Below are positions 42,996 to 55,683 of a stretch of DNA of 64,000 nucleotides, piece after piece. The stretch spans positions 3,286,001 to 3,350,000 of the forward strand of contig CP099419.1 in assembly GCA_024114885.1 (NCBI GenBank), written 5' to 3'. The stretch is from Septoria linicola. Taxonomy: Eukaryota; Ascomycota; Dothideomycetes; Mycosphaerellales; Mycosphaerellaceae. Positions within the stretch are counted from its first letter, which is position 1, and every line of letters begins with the position of its first letter. A program made the translations under genes and the position numbers. The notes under the pieces were generated by a model. The model saw nothing but the letters and a program-made list of their open reading frames with translations. It was not told the origin of the DNA and ran no database searches.

Positions 42996-43958
42996 ATGGC
43001 GACGTCCGCAGCAGACATACCCCTGCTCATCAGATCGGAGAATTCTTCGTCTGAGCGGCGCATCTCTCCAGCATGGTCAATCGCCCAGCTGAAATCTCGT
43101 CTTGAGCCTATCACGGGCGTGCCGGCTGGCTGTCAGCGATTGAGCTTGAAAGTCGCCTCGCAGCCAGCGCAGAACATCGAAGCTGCAGACGAGGAAGCAA
43201 CACAAATAGGTGCTTGGCCGTTGCAAGCATATGCAGAGCTGCAGGTAGGTGATGACTAGACTCGAGCATGTCTCATCCTATCCCATATCACAGCCTCCAA
43301 TCCTGTTCGAAAGGCGCGTGCGTGCTGCGCCATGTTGTTTTTAGCATCGTGTGCTCCATACAGAGAGTATGGCTTGTAACAGAGGCGTGAAACAGCGCAC
43401 GTGGACTACTGCTTGATCATCATACCATTTCGGCACAATTTCCTCAAACATGCTAATGAAACCCATCAGATCGTCGACACCCGACCTCCTGGAGCGCGGA
43501 CCAACTACACCGATGTCTCCTCCGTAGAGAAATATGAGCTCCCCAAGGACGAGTACGAAAATCGCACGGACAGTGTTCTGGCCTGGAAAAAGGCTCACAA
43601 GCTGGGTCGATTCGACCCCAATGCGCCAAGCATTGAGCAGCAGAAGATCAACACTTCGTACCGCGAAGTAGAAGAGCGCGGCATCAAGCAAGACGCGAGA
43701 TGTCGTCTTCTGCCCGAAATTGATCACAGACGCGGCATCGTGCAGTACATCGGCGACGTTCCGGAGATCGCGGGTGGCATTGGCGCATGGATCGGCGTCA
43801 AACTCGATGAACCTACCGGCAAGAACGATGGCAGCGTCAAAGGCCAGCGGTACTTCGACTGCCAGCCAAACTATGGAGTCTTTGTCAGAGCCGAACGCGT
43901 GGAGGTTGGAGATTTCCCGGTTCTCGACGAGTTCGCTGACGAGGACGATGAGTTCTGA
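42996..43958 (+). CDS. alf1: Tubulin-folding cofactor B (Alf1), CAP-Gly protein
   Basis: Cytosolic chaperone of 245 aa that captures alpha-tubulin in the folding pathway. Exons 42,996-43,244 and 43,470-43,958 are separated by a 225-nt intron (GTAGGT donor, TGCTAATG branch, CATCAG acceptor), long for this window. The N-terminal exon encodes the ubiquitin-like domain (SIAQLKSRLEPITGVPAGCQRLSL). A helical linker follows (KYELPKDEYENRTDSVLAWKKAHKLG). The C-terminus is a CAP-Gly domain: RRGIVQYIGDVPEIAGGIGAWIGVKLDEPTGKNDGSVKGQRYF, with GKNDG binding loop. The acidic end (DEFADEDDEF) finishes in an aromatic residue, like EEY/F-type CAP-Gly ligands. Confidence 0.93.
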
Positions 43959-44964
43959 GGCGAAGAACCAAGATTCGCAGCAACACTCGACACCGCCATT
44001 TGCAACAGGAGAGCTGCCACGATCCGATCGTATGTCTGCATATAGCAATGTCTCAGATCGAATATGCAGCTGCTGAAGTGCAGGTCGTGCCAGCTCAGAC
44101 GTTCTCCGCGCACGCGCATGTCAACACTGGCAACACCCTGCTTGTCGAACCCAGCGCAGCGGCCCTCGCATGGCCGCCGATCTTGACATTCCGCGCACGG
44201 GCTGGAATAGCCATACGAACAAAGAAAGCATAAAAGACTCTCCCAGCCTCAACGCCCAGATTGGACGACCTGAAATCTTGCTGAAGCACCTGCAAGTCTC
44301 ACCTTGCCCGTGGCAATCTCACATAGCAAGAAAATTGGAATGAAGAAAGTCGCAGCAAGCGAGTGCAGATTCCCCAGTCTACGCATCCCGAGTATCAGTT
44401 TCCATCGGCTGCATCAACCCACGAAAGTCAACCCACTTTTTCCACCAGCCTCACCAAGACCTTTTGATGGCCTCACTGACAGTGCAGACAGCCTCAAATT
44501 ACAGCCACATCGAACCGCGAACCAAATGTACCGAGAGGTTCCAAGATCGGCACTTGCTGCGGGTTCTGAGTCGCAAAGGCTGATGCTTAAGCAGAGTCGA
44601 GTCGTGGTCAGATGAGCTGCACCACGTTGAAAAAGGCACAGAACAACCCTGCAGCCTTGCAGCTGAGATGAAGCTACGCTATGAGCTATCCAAAGTCTAA
44701 AGTCTACGTCGACTGTCGGTGAGAGTGGTACTACATCTGTCAATCAGCAGAGATTCCTGGCTCGGACATGTGTACCACGCTCAACACATCTAATTGCATG
44801 GACGTACCTGAACAACAGCCTCACGCAAGACTGGCGCATGAACCCTACAAATCTCATCCATGTTCGCGCATCTCTGACATCCCAGTACGAAAAGAGGCTT
44901 TACATCCCATCGGCCCACTCCGCCGAGCGTGACCGACACTGCACCCGCTGCGAGGCAGAATCTT
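43959..44964. other. Intergenic up to the transposon boundary
   Basis: GC-balanced unique-looking sequence with no supported gene. It ends abruptly at 44,965, where the repeat block begins. Confidence 0.5.
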
Positions 44965-45009
44965 ATTGACCGAGTTTACGAGGTCTATACTACTATACGA
45001 AAAAAAACA

Positions 45010-45330
45010 GGGTCCAAAAAATGATTGGTTGTCAGCGTTTCTTGGAAATCTGCCAGCACGTGACCCACTACGATTTTGGGTCCAAAAATGATTGGTCGAA
45101 AGCATTTCTTGGAAATCTGCTAGCACGTAACCTAACCCGAATTTGGGTCCAAAAATGATTAGTTGAGAGCGTTTCTTGGAAATCTCTCCCAAAACAGGGT
45201 CCAAAAATGATTGGTTGAGAGCGTTTCTTGAAAATCTGCTAGCACGTAACCTGCCTCTATCTTAGGTCCAAAAATAATTAGTTAAGGGCGTTTCTTAGAA
45301 ATCTACTAGCACGTAACCTACTCCTTTCTT
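45010..45330 (+). repeat. Five tandem units of about 67 bp
   Basis: gggtccaaaaatgattgg-type units start near 45,010, 45,078, 45,145, 45,197 and 45,263, so the spacing is about 67 bp with one shorter unit of 52 bp. Each carries the inverted CCAAT box ATTGG (changed to attag in some) and most carry a CACGTAACC or CACGTGACC block. They lie at the 5' edge of the element and could be its promoter repeats. Confidence 0.8.
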
Positions 45331-45502
45331 AGCGCCTATACTACTCCTTTTGTAATACGTATACTACTTTAAGATAATCTAGAAACATTAGTAGTAAGCT
45401 ACTATTATAAGCTATTATATATAAGAGACGCGACTCTACTATTATATATAATATATAATTAACTAAAGAGCTATTATAGGTACTTAGTAATAGTAGTAGT
45501 AG

Positions 45503-45810
45503 TAGTACTTAAAGAAAGAAATAAACTTAAGTAGAAGATTTAGTTATATTACCTATATCTAATAATAATACTAATCTTATAATAGGTATCTACTTATCTA
45601 ATTACGTACTTATCTTAGTTATAATACTCTATAATATAATAATAATAGAATAGTACTTAAAGAAAGAAATAAACTTAAGTAGAAGATTTAGTTATATTAC
45701 CTATATCTAATAATAATAACGATCTTATAATAGGTATCTACTTATCTAATTACGTACTTATCTTAGTTATAATATAATAGCCTTACTCTATAATATAATA
45801 ATAATAGAAT
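45503..45810 (+). repeat. 148-bp tandem duplication
   Basis: The unit beginning tagtacttaaagaaagaaat is at 45,503 and again at 45,651, and continues in parallel to about 45,800. A short insertion (about ataatagcctt) separates the copies near the end. Confidence 0.8.
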
Positions 45811-47631
45811 TAATAGAGATTCTTATCTTTACTTTCTTTAAAGGCTCTCGCCTATAGAGTATATCTCTAAAATAGATCTATATAAGAGCTAGGTAAGGTT
45901 AAAGGCTAAGACCCGCCTTAGGCTCGTAGGCTTAGCGCACGGTATAACTATAGTACGTATATATATCCGAAAGGAGGTAAGAATTAGTCTTATAATATCT
46001 TAATAGTCTTATTAGAAAAGCGCTCTATATATTACTATATATCTCTTTTATAATTCTAATTCTTCTCCTTTTAAGAATAGTAATCTATAGAGGCCTATAG
46101 CTCTTTAACGTAACGTAGGCACGGCGCTACTAGAGCTCGTAATAGGTAAAGTAGACGATTAAGATAATCTTATAGATACTAATAAGGTTTAGGAGTAGAA
46201 GTCTACTAGTATAACCGAAGATAGTACGTAGGTAGAGCGTATATAGCTCGAAGCTAAGAACTAGGAACTACGTCGTCGCTTAGAGGTACGCGCTCTACGA
46301 CGAGAGAATAATCAGCTCCTTATAGAGTTAGAATCTCTATCTTTAGTTACTTCTAGTACTCTCGATATTAGTAATTCTAAAGACAACGCTACTACTAGTA
46401 TTATAGGTAGTATACTTTACGATAGCGTATCGTATACGCGATATAAAGGTCTTAAAGTTAGAGAATCTTATACTTTTAAGAGCGAGATAGTCTAAGAGGC
46501 GAGAGAGTTTATTTATAGTCTCGAAGTAATCTTCTTTAATAGTCTATAAGAGTTTAGTATAGAAGATTCGAAGGTCCTATATAGTATTATATAGCTCGTA
46601 GGCGAGGCGTAAGAGACCTAGTATAACGAACACTCTAAGGTAATACCTCTAGACTATACTTAGATTAAGTTTAAGCGCTTTATCTATAACGTTATCGAGG
46701 ATTAGGTAAATCGTATAATCCTTATAATAGTCGAGTATAAGAAGGCCTAATAGAGCGAGGGCTAAGGAGTACGCTAGTTCGCTATAGAGCTAGGCTACTT
46801 AGAGTCTTAACTAGGCGACTATACTAAAGCGTAGCTAGTACGCTAGCTTCTTATAAAGTTAAAGCTAGCGCTTTAACGAGAGATTATTAAGAATTATACC
46901 GTATCTAGTAAGCGCGCTAATTTAGTTACGTTAGTAAGGCGCCTAGAGTAAGCTAATAAAGTAATTCCTATATAGTATAACTAGAGTAGAAGCTAGAGTA
47001 ATAGAGACTACGAGCGCGATACGTACTCGAAGTATAAGTATATAGAGAGCGACGCTCCTATACGTAGACGCGACGATAGTCTAGAAGGGAATAGTACGCG
47101 TCGCTCTAGCGATAAAGGTTCTACTCGCTCTATTATAGGCTATAAGTATTTAGAATACTATAGCTATAAGTAGAAAGGATATATTAGTACTAATTCTATC
47201 TACTTTAACTAAAGCGCCTAAGACGATAGTAAGAAGCCGTTAGTACGTAAGGTTACTATAGAGACGCTAAAAAAAGAGAAGGTGTTAGAGAAGGACTACG
47301 ACCTCTAGATACTAAGCTTAGTAGCGATATATACCTCTCTATATAAGCTATAAATATAACTTACCTAGAAGGTATAGTCGAGGCGTAGGATAGGCTTAAG
47401 CTAGCTTAATTCCTTCTTAATAATACTACTAATATTAACGTAGTATTAAGATCCTTTATCTTATAATATAGTATTATAGCTCGAACTAATACTATCTTAC
47501 CTCTAGCTACTTTATTTACTAGAGAATTAAGGTATTATTATAGCGTATACTATATATACGTACGGCTTATAGACTCTGTAAGAGTAGAGCGTATAGTAGG
47601 TATAATCTTTTATACCTATAATATACTAACC

Positions 47632-47909
47632 TGTTAAAAGTAGAGAGCGTTTATAGATACTATACAATGTTAAGGAGGGTATAGCGTAGTAAAGAAGAAT
47701 AGGGGATCAATCTTGAACTAACTTATATATATAGTATAGTAGTAATATACTAGGAACTAAATATAAAGTTAATTGAGTTAGTTATCTAAGAAGAGAAGAA
47801 AGAGAAGCAAGATATACCTCTTACTAAGCCTTAGGTAGATGCCTTAGGTATCTAGAACTATACTTAGAAGTCTATATCTAGACTAACTATCTAGGATATA
47901 TTCTTAACA
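47632..47909 (-). repeat. Copia LTR A (3' LTR of element 1)
   Basis: 278 bp, running TGTTAAAAG to CTTAACA with inverted TGTTAA/TTAACA ends. Confidence 0.92.
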
Positions 47910-49662
47910 CTCCTACTTATGCTATATAGTCAGATCTTTTAATAGATTATCTATAGTACTCAAATACTAGTCCTAATCTTAATTAGTTATTAAGTACTTA
48001 CTTTTTAGACTAATAACTAGATAGTACTAACTGTTAATCTAATAAACTTTCTATACTACTATCTCCTATAAAAAGGTAAAAGAAATGCCTTCTATAAGAT
48101 CTTCCTCCTCTCTTATATAAGAGTAGATTGTTTAGGATATAGACTATCTAGTAAGTTACCCCTATCCTTTCTTATAGCTAATTCTAATAGCTCCCTAGAT
48201 TCCTTATAGCCTAGTCCCCTACTTAGTTATATTCTATATAGCTTCTTAGTTCCCTAATAGTCTTTAGGGTATACTATTCTTAGCTATAGGGATCTTATAT
48301 CAAGCTAAGAAGTAGAGTAACTATACACTAGTAGAGGAGATAATAGCTACTATAGAGGAGGTCTTTAATATTAACTAGTACTTGGCCTTAGGGGGTGTCT
48401 AGTTCAGCTAGGTGCTATATAGTAATATTATAGTTAGTAATAGGTCTAATATTAGTAAGAGTATTTAGGACTTTATAAAGTCTAATTAAGAAGGAGTTAA
48501 GTAACTAAAATCTTTCTTTTAGACTCCTCTTAGTTTAACTCTAAGGCTTGGAGTTATCTTTTATATATCTCTTATATAAGGTAGAGCTGCCTTACAAACT
48601 CCTGAAACTATAGTCTATTCTTTAGCTTAGTAAGACTATCTACTACTATCTCTTTTATATTTATATATTCTATAGAGATAAGTCTGTTCTACTAGAGCTT
48701 TCTTATAGTATTATATAAGATATTAATATATTTAGACTTATTATAAATATATAAGTCCTTAACTAGAGTAAGGGTAGCTTAGTTATTACCTTTTAGCTAA
48801 ATTAGCCTAATTCTAGTAATAGTTTCCTAGTTACTAAGGATCCTTAGTTAGTAAGAACATTCTCCTACTAACTCTAGGTATCTAAGCTCTCTTAAAAGAG
48901 TACTAAGGAACTATAACTGTTTTATATATATACCTATAGCTATATATTTAGCTTCTATTATAGATATAGCTATAGATTTCTATTTCTTACTTATCTAGGA
49001 GATTAGTATACTATAAAGGAAGAAGACATATCTAAGGATTGAGACTCTGTTAGTCTTATCTATTATATAGTTAGAGTCTATATATCTAGTAAGAAAGCCT
49101 TAACTATTCCTTAAGTATCTTAGACTAAGGTCTAGGTTTGATCTTAGGTATCTAGTTAGCTTCTTTAGAGCCTTTATATATCCTACTATTAGATTACTAA
49201 TATAGGAGCTTAATCTTCTAAGGGCAAATGAAATATCTAGTCTTATAATAGTTATAAGCTATATCTATATTCTAATAATAGATTAGTACTCCTATTTATT
49301 ATACCTTTCATTATTTGGTCTAGTAGGCTTCAGACTTTTATAGCTGTCTATTAGTAAAAGAGTTAATAATATAGTCTCTTAACCTATTCCTATCTTAGCT
49401 AGGTTCTCTTAGATATAGTGCTTCTAGTCAAGTTTCAGCTAGCCTTACTATCTGTTTCTTATTAGTCTCATTCTAAGAATCTTGTCTAGTTCTCTAAGAT
49501 CTTTAATCTTAAAGACCTTACTAAGTTAGTCTTTAAATTAGAGGACATCTTCTAGTCTCTCTATAGTAATAAGTATATTATTAATATAGATTAGGATTAT
49601 TAGGTCTTTCCTTTTCTTATAGATTAGAAGACATAAGTCTACTTCTAATTATCTAAATCCTA

Positions 49663-49940
49663 TATTAAGAATGTATCCTAGATAGTCAGTCTAGATATAG
49701 ACTTCTAAGCATAGTTCTAGATGCCTAAGGCATCTACCTAAGGCTTAGTAAGAGGTATATCTTGCTTCTCTCTCTTCTCTTCTTAGATAACTAACTTAAT
49801 CAACTTTGTATTTAGTTCCTAGTATATTACTACTACACTATATATATAAGTCAGTTCAAGATTGATCCCCTATTCTTCTTTACTACGCTATACCCTCCTT
49901 AATATTATATAGTATCTATAAACGCCCTCTACTTTTAACA
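49663..49940 (+). repeat. Copia LTR B (5' LTR of element 2)
   Basis: 278 bp, starting TATTAAG (TG end changed to TA) and finishing TTTTAACA. Differs from LTR C by transitions only, as far as I compared. Confidence 0.92.
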
Positions 49941-49955
49941 GGTTATAAGCCCGGG
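49941..49955 (+). promoter_or_regulatory. Primer-binding site of Copia element 2
   Basis: ggttataagcccggg follows directly after the 5' LTR. It resembles the complement of the anticodon arm of initiator tRNA-Met (GGGCTCATAACC type), differing by one G-to-A transition. This is the half-tRNA priming site known from Drosophila copia. The same sequence sits in element 1 at 59,942-59,956 on the other strand. Confidence 0.6.
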
Positions 49956-52900
49956 TTTATATACTAAATAGGAGCAACCTATGTTAGTATAGGTTACTTA
50001 TATCCCTTATAGTTTATAGAAAACATTTAGGGCCTAGAAGTTTCCCTAACTGTATTACTAACGAAGCTAGTTTATACCTAGTAGTATATAAGTTAGTAAA
50101 GATCTCTATAAGATAGTAGTATGTTTCTACTTTGTTAATACCTGCCTAGTTCTCTACTATTATACCTAGTATCACTAGAGTTAGAAGAGGCTACTTGGCC
50201 TTCCTACTACCTAGTAATAGAAACTCTACTAAGAGAGAAAGATCTAAGTCTTAGTAATTTCCTAAATACGAGGAATCCCTATTCCTTAGAGCTAGTCTCC
50301 CTACTACAAGAAATTACCCTTCTCTAGAATCCTTAGCTAGTCTAAAGTATTCTACTAATTATTTATTCTATTTACCTATTTCTATAATAGACTAAGAGGA
50401 CAAGAAGAGCTAAAGGATTCTAATCCTAGACAGAACTAACTAGAAGAGATAGTTCAAGCTATAGATAGACAAGCTAGAAGGAAAGGACTAGTTCTAGGCA
50501 ATTAGCTAACTAATTGTTAAAGGGAACCTATATATAGTTTAGTAGGACACTAGTCTTTAGATATATGTTACTTAGAATCAACATTTCTTAAAAGATAATA
50601 TAGTATGCAGGTTTAGTATTAGATATAGTATTAGTAAAGATAATAAGATAGAGCTGGAGACATAGTGTGTTACTATACTAGTAGCTAAGATATAGGTGAT
50701 TCTCTAGAATAAGTATAATAGAGTCCTAAAGTCCTATACTATAGGTCTGATTAAGTAGTTTGTTATATTTAGGATGTTACCTAATAAGACAATTAGGGAA
50801 GTATAGAGACACCTTAGAGGCCTAGGTAAGAGGATTACTAAGATTAATCCTTAGGAAGCCTACTACTAGAGCTAAGAGAAAAGGCTAAAACATCTCCTAT
50901 AGTCCCTACCTATATTATACTAAGTAGCTAAGGATACTATTATAACCTAACTATCCTTAGATGTAGACACTGTTCTCCTTCTACTTGAGTCCTAAGAGGT
51001 AAGAGACAATCTAGACAAGATAGACATAGGTCTAGCTATATTCTATTCTAGGTAGCCCTACTAAGGAAAGTCCCTACTAATATACTAGCTCTATAAGAAA
51101 GGGAAGCACTAGTTAAAGGATTATCCTAACCTCCCTACTACTAAGAAACTATCCTAGTAGAGAAACAGTACTAAGAACTAGAAGGACCCTTAGGGATTAT
51201 TCCTTAGAGAGAGGGTTAGAAGATCCTCTTTACTAAGGAATACTAGATATATTAAGAAAGCTGTCTACAAGTTATTATTATATAATAAGCTAAAGAAGGT
51301 TGTCTAGAAAATAGGCAAGTAGCTTCAAAGGATAGAAAAGTCTAGAAAGCTTCTAAAGAAAGGATTTTCAGCCTAGGAGTCTAGTTCTAGTTCTAATTCT
51401 AGAACTCACTCTAGTTCTAGAAGTAATAATAATTCCCTATTAGAAGATAATAACCAAGATAAGTTAGCCTATTCTATAATTAAGGCTAAAGGCAAGTTAT
51501 TACCCTAAGAATAGCTCTTAGATTCCTATACCTCATCCTATATAACTAACTAACTATCCTTCTTTAGATTAGTAAAGCTACTAAGGAAGAAAGTATAGAT
51601 CAAGGTAGGAGGAGGATACCTCTATATAACCTACTCTAGACTAGTATAGATGAAGGGAATCTTAGGAGGAGAAGTTCTACTTAATAAGATACTATTTGTT
51701 CCTAATCTTAGAGTAAATCTTATATTATAGGATTAGTTTAGTAAGTAATTTAGAGTCTAGAAGCCTAATTTCACTCTTACCTCCCTAGATAGCCAAATAG
51801 TTATAAAGACCAAGCTAGTTAAAGGTGTTCTATTTGTTAGTAAGATATTACCTCTCCTATAGGAAAAGTTATATTACTTACTATATAATCCTATAGAGGT
51901 TAATAATACCTATACTACCCTATTAGAGAAGGATCTAAAACAGTAGGAGCTATAGTATAGAAGATTTGCACACTTTGAAAGAGGGTTACTCTTAAACCTT
52001 TATAAAGTTACTAACCTAAAGGAAAGAATTCTAATCCCTAACTAGGAAGAGTATAAGTATAGGATCTATATAATAGGCAAGATAAAGAAACACCTAAGTA
52101 AGTCTATTAAGAGAAGACCTAAAAGACTAGCCCTTATATTAGTGGATATCTGTAGACTATTACTATTATTAGTAAAAGGTTTTATATAGTAGCTTAAGAT
52201 TGTTAATAACTTCTTAAGAAAGAAATAGGTATTTCCACTTAAGGCTAGATTAGATACACTAACTACTCTTTAGAACTAGAGGATTAAGGTAGAAAGGTAG
52301 TTAGTAGCACTCCTTAAGTCTATAAGGGCTAATAATACTAGAGAGATTACTACTTTAATCAAATAGTAGGAGAAGGACTTTAGAATCACCCTTAAGCTAA
52401 CTAAGGCCTATAATTCACTCTAGAATAGAGTAGTTAAGAGGTCTATCCAAACATTAGAGGCCTCTATTAGAGCAATACTTAAAGAAAGTAAGATACCTAT
52501 TAAGTTTTAGCTAGAAGCTCTTAAAGTATAGGTGTATATAAGGAACAAGCTTCTAAATAGACCTAATGTTGAGGGATTCAAGCTCTTACCTAATAAAGCT
52601 TTTAATAGGATCAAACTAATAGTCTCTTACCTTAAGGTATAGGGATATAGAGCTATAGTGTATATAGATATAAGAGTATAGCCTTAGTAGGTAAGGAGTA
52701 ACAAACTAATAAATAGAGGAAAGGATACTATATTTATTAGATACTATAATAATATAGTAAAGGTATAGAAGTTCTAGGAGCTAGATATGAAGGCTATTAA
52801 GTAGCATACTAATATAATCTTCTTTAAAGATAAGCTAGGTAGAGAATTAGACTTAAATATCAAGATTAAGAATCTCCCTAGTTCAGCTCTAGAAAGAAGA

Positions 52901-55683
52901 CCTATTAGAAGGCCAAGAACTATTAGCTAGCCTACTCTATAAGCTAGTAGGAGTACCCTAGGTGCTCCTAGTCTAGGCTAGTAGAAGCCTCCTCTCTCTT
53001 AGCTATTAGTATAGGTTTAGGAAGGAAAGAAACTCTTTATATAACTTCTACCTCTACTAGAAGATATAGGAGAGTATAGAAAATTCCTAGACTAAGGGAA
53101 AGTTAAGAAAGAATCTAAGAATTCTACCTAAGAAACTATAGAGGTAGATTAGGAGTAGATAGTCCTAAGGTAAACTCTTAGAAAGAGGAAAGCATCCTAA
53201 GAACTTAATAGATTTAACTAGAAGCTGAAGCTAATTAGGCTTAAGCTAGATTAGAATAGTTAGCTAGACAAGGAAATGCTCCTAGAGTATTAGGCTTTCT
53301 TCTTAGCTATAAGCTCTATTAACCTAGGTATCCTATAGGACCTAGAATTCTTAGAGGAAGTTAAAGAGATTATATTCTTAGCTACTAAAGAAGCAGGAAT
53401 ACATAAATAGGAGGTTCTAATCCTAAGGAACTATAAGGAAGTAGTAAGTGATCCTAAGTAGGGTTATCTCTAGTAAGAAGCTATTTAGAAGGAGCTAGAT
53501 ATACTTATAAGTAACAATACCTAGACTATAGTAGTCCTACTAAAAGGGGCTAACCTAGTCACCTTAAGATAGGTCTTTAATGTCAAAAGAAAGCTTAGTA
53601 GAGCTATTAAAAAGTTCAAGGCAAGACTAGTTATAAGAGGGTTCTCCTAAAAGTATAGAGTAGACTATATAGAAACTTTTGCCTCTATAGTTAGGCAGGA
53701 TACTCTAAGAGGATTCATAGCTGTGGTCTATAAGAAGGACCTAGTTCTATACTAAGTGGATATAAACAATGTATTTATAGAGAGTACCCTATATAAGGAT
53801 ATCTATATAATCCTACTACTAGGTATTAACCTACTAACTAGTATAGTCTTATAAGTTCTAAGGAGTCTCTATAGGCTAAAGTAAGCTATAAGAGACTAGA
53901 ATCAGCTATATATGTTAAAGCTAAAAGGAATAGGATTTAGATAATTAGAAGTGGACCTATATCTTCTAATCTATAAGAAAAGGAAAGACCTAATAATCCT
54001 AATCTATATTAATAATATACCTATTACTATAGAGAGACTAGAAGATGTCCTCTAGTTTAAAGACTAACTTAGTAAGGTCTTTAAGATCAAAGATCTTAGA
54101 GAACTAGACAAGATTCTTAGAATAAGACTAATAAGAAACAGATAGCAAGGCTAGCTAAAACTTAACTAGAAGCACTATATCTAAGAGAACCTAGCTAAGA
54201 TAGGAATAGGTTAAGAGACTATATTACTAACTCTTTCACTAATAGACAGCTATGAAAGTCTAAAGCCTACTAGACTAAATAATAAAAGGTATAACAAATA
54301 GGAGTACTAATCTATTATTGGAATATAGATATAGCTTACAACTGTTACAAGACTAGACATTTCATTTACTCTTAGAAGATTAAGCTCCTATATTAGTAAT
54401 CTAATAGTAGGACATATAAAGGCTCTAAAGAAGCTAACTAGATACCTAAGATCAAACCTAGACCTTAGTCTAAGATACTTAAGGAATAGTTAAGGCTGCC
54501 TTACTAGATATATAGACTCTAACTATATAATAGACAAGACTAATAGAGTCTTAATCCTTAGATATATCTTCTTCCTTTATAGTATACTAATCTCCTAGAT
54601 AAGTAAGAAGTAGAAATCTATAGCTACATCTATAATAGAAGCTAAATATATAGCTATAGGAGTATATACAAAACAGTTACAGTTCCTTAGTACTCTTTTA
54701 AGAGAGCTTGGATGCCTAGAGTTAGTAGGAGAATATTCTTACTAACTAAGGATCCTTAGTAACTAGGAAACTATTACTAGAATCAGGCTAATTTAGCTAA
54801 AAGGTGATAACTAAGCTACCCTTACTCTAGTTAAGGACTTACATGTTTATAATAAGTCCAAACATATTAATATCTTATATAATGCTATAAGAAAGCTCTA
54901 GTAGAACAGACTTATCTCTATAGAATATATAAATATAAAAGAGATAGTAGTAGATAGTCTTACTAAGCTAAAGAATAGACTATAGTTTTAGGAGTTTGTA
55001 AGGCAGCTCTACCTTATATAAGAGATATACAAAAGATAACTCTAAGCCTTAGAGCTAAACTAAGAGGAGTCTAAAAGAAAGATTTTAGTTACTTGACTCC
55101 TCCTTAGTTAGACTTTATAAAGTCCTAAATACCCTTACTAATATTAGACCTGTCACTAACTACAATATTACTATATAGTACCTAGCTGAACTAGACACCC
55201 TCTAAGGCCAAGTACTAGTTAATATTAAAGACCTCCTCTATAGCAGCTATTATCTCCTCTACTAGTATGTAGTTACTCTACTCTCTAGCTTAATACAAGA
55301 TCCCTATAGCTAAGAATAGTATACTCTAAAGACTATTAGGGAACTAAGAAGCTATATAGAATATAACTAAGTAAGGGACTAGGCTATAAGGAATCTAGGG
55401 AGCTATTAGAATTAGCTATAAGAAAGGATAGGGGCAACTTACTAGATAGTCTATGTCCTAAATAATCTACTCCTATATAAGAGAAAAGGAAGATCTTGTA
55501 GAAGGTATTTCTTTTACCTTTTTATAGGAGATAGTAGTATAGAAAGTTTGTTAGATTGATAGTTAGTACTATCTAGTTATTAGTCTAAAAAGTAAGTACT
55601 TGATAACTAATTAAGATTAGGACTAGTATTTAAGTGCTATAGATAATCTGTTAAAAGATCTGACTATATAGTATAAGTAGGAG

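Larger units (their letters stand above)
44965..47631 (+). mobile_element. 5' part of a RIP-degraded Gypsy-type retrotransposon
   Basis: Starts with the shared terminus also found at 3426 and the 67-bp tandem units, followed by AT-rich sequence almost lacking CA and TG. Reading the plus strand through stops at about 46,450-46,990 gives a gag-like stretch (FAIELGYLES, LVRQLLIKLKLAL, SSKRANLVTLVRRLE). The order then leads toward a protease-like region and stops where Copia element 1 has inserted at 47,632. The RT portion resumes at 60,235. Element ends and LTRs are not resolved. Confidence 0.7.

Noticed and set aside
45481..47300. CRISPR-like or satellite array in the AT-rich block
   Set aside because: The repetition is a 148-bp duplication plus RIP-simplified sequence; there are no regularly spaced short repeats with unique spacers, and the host is eukaryotic.
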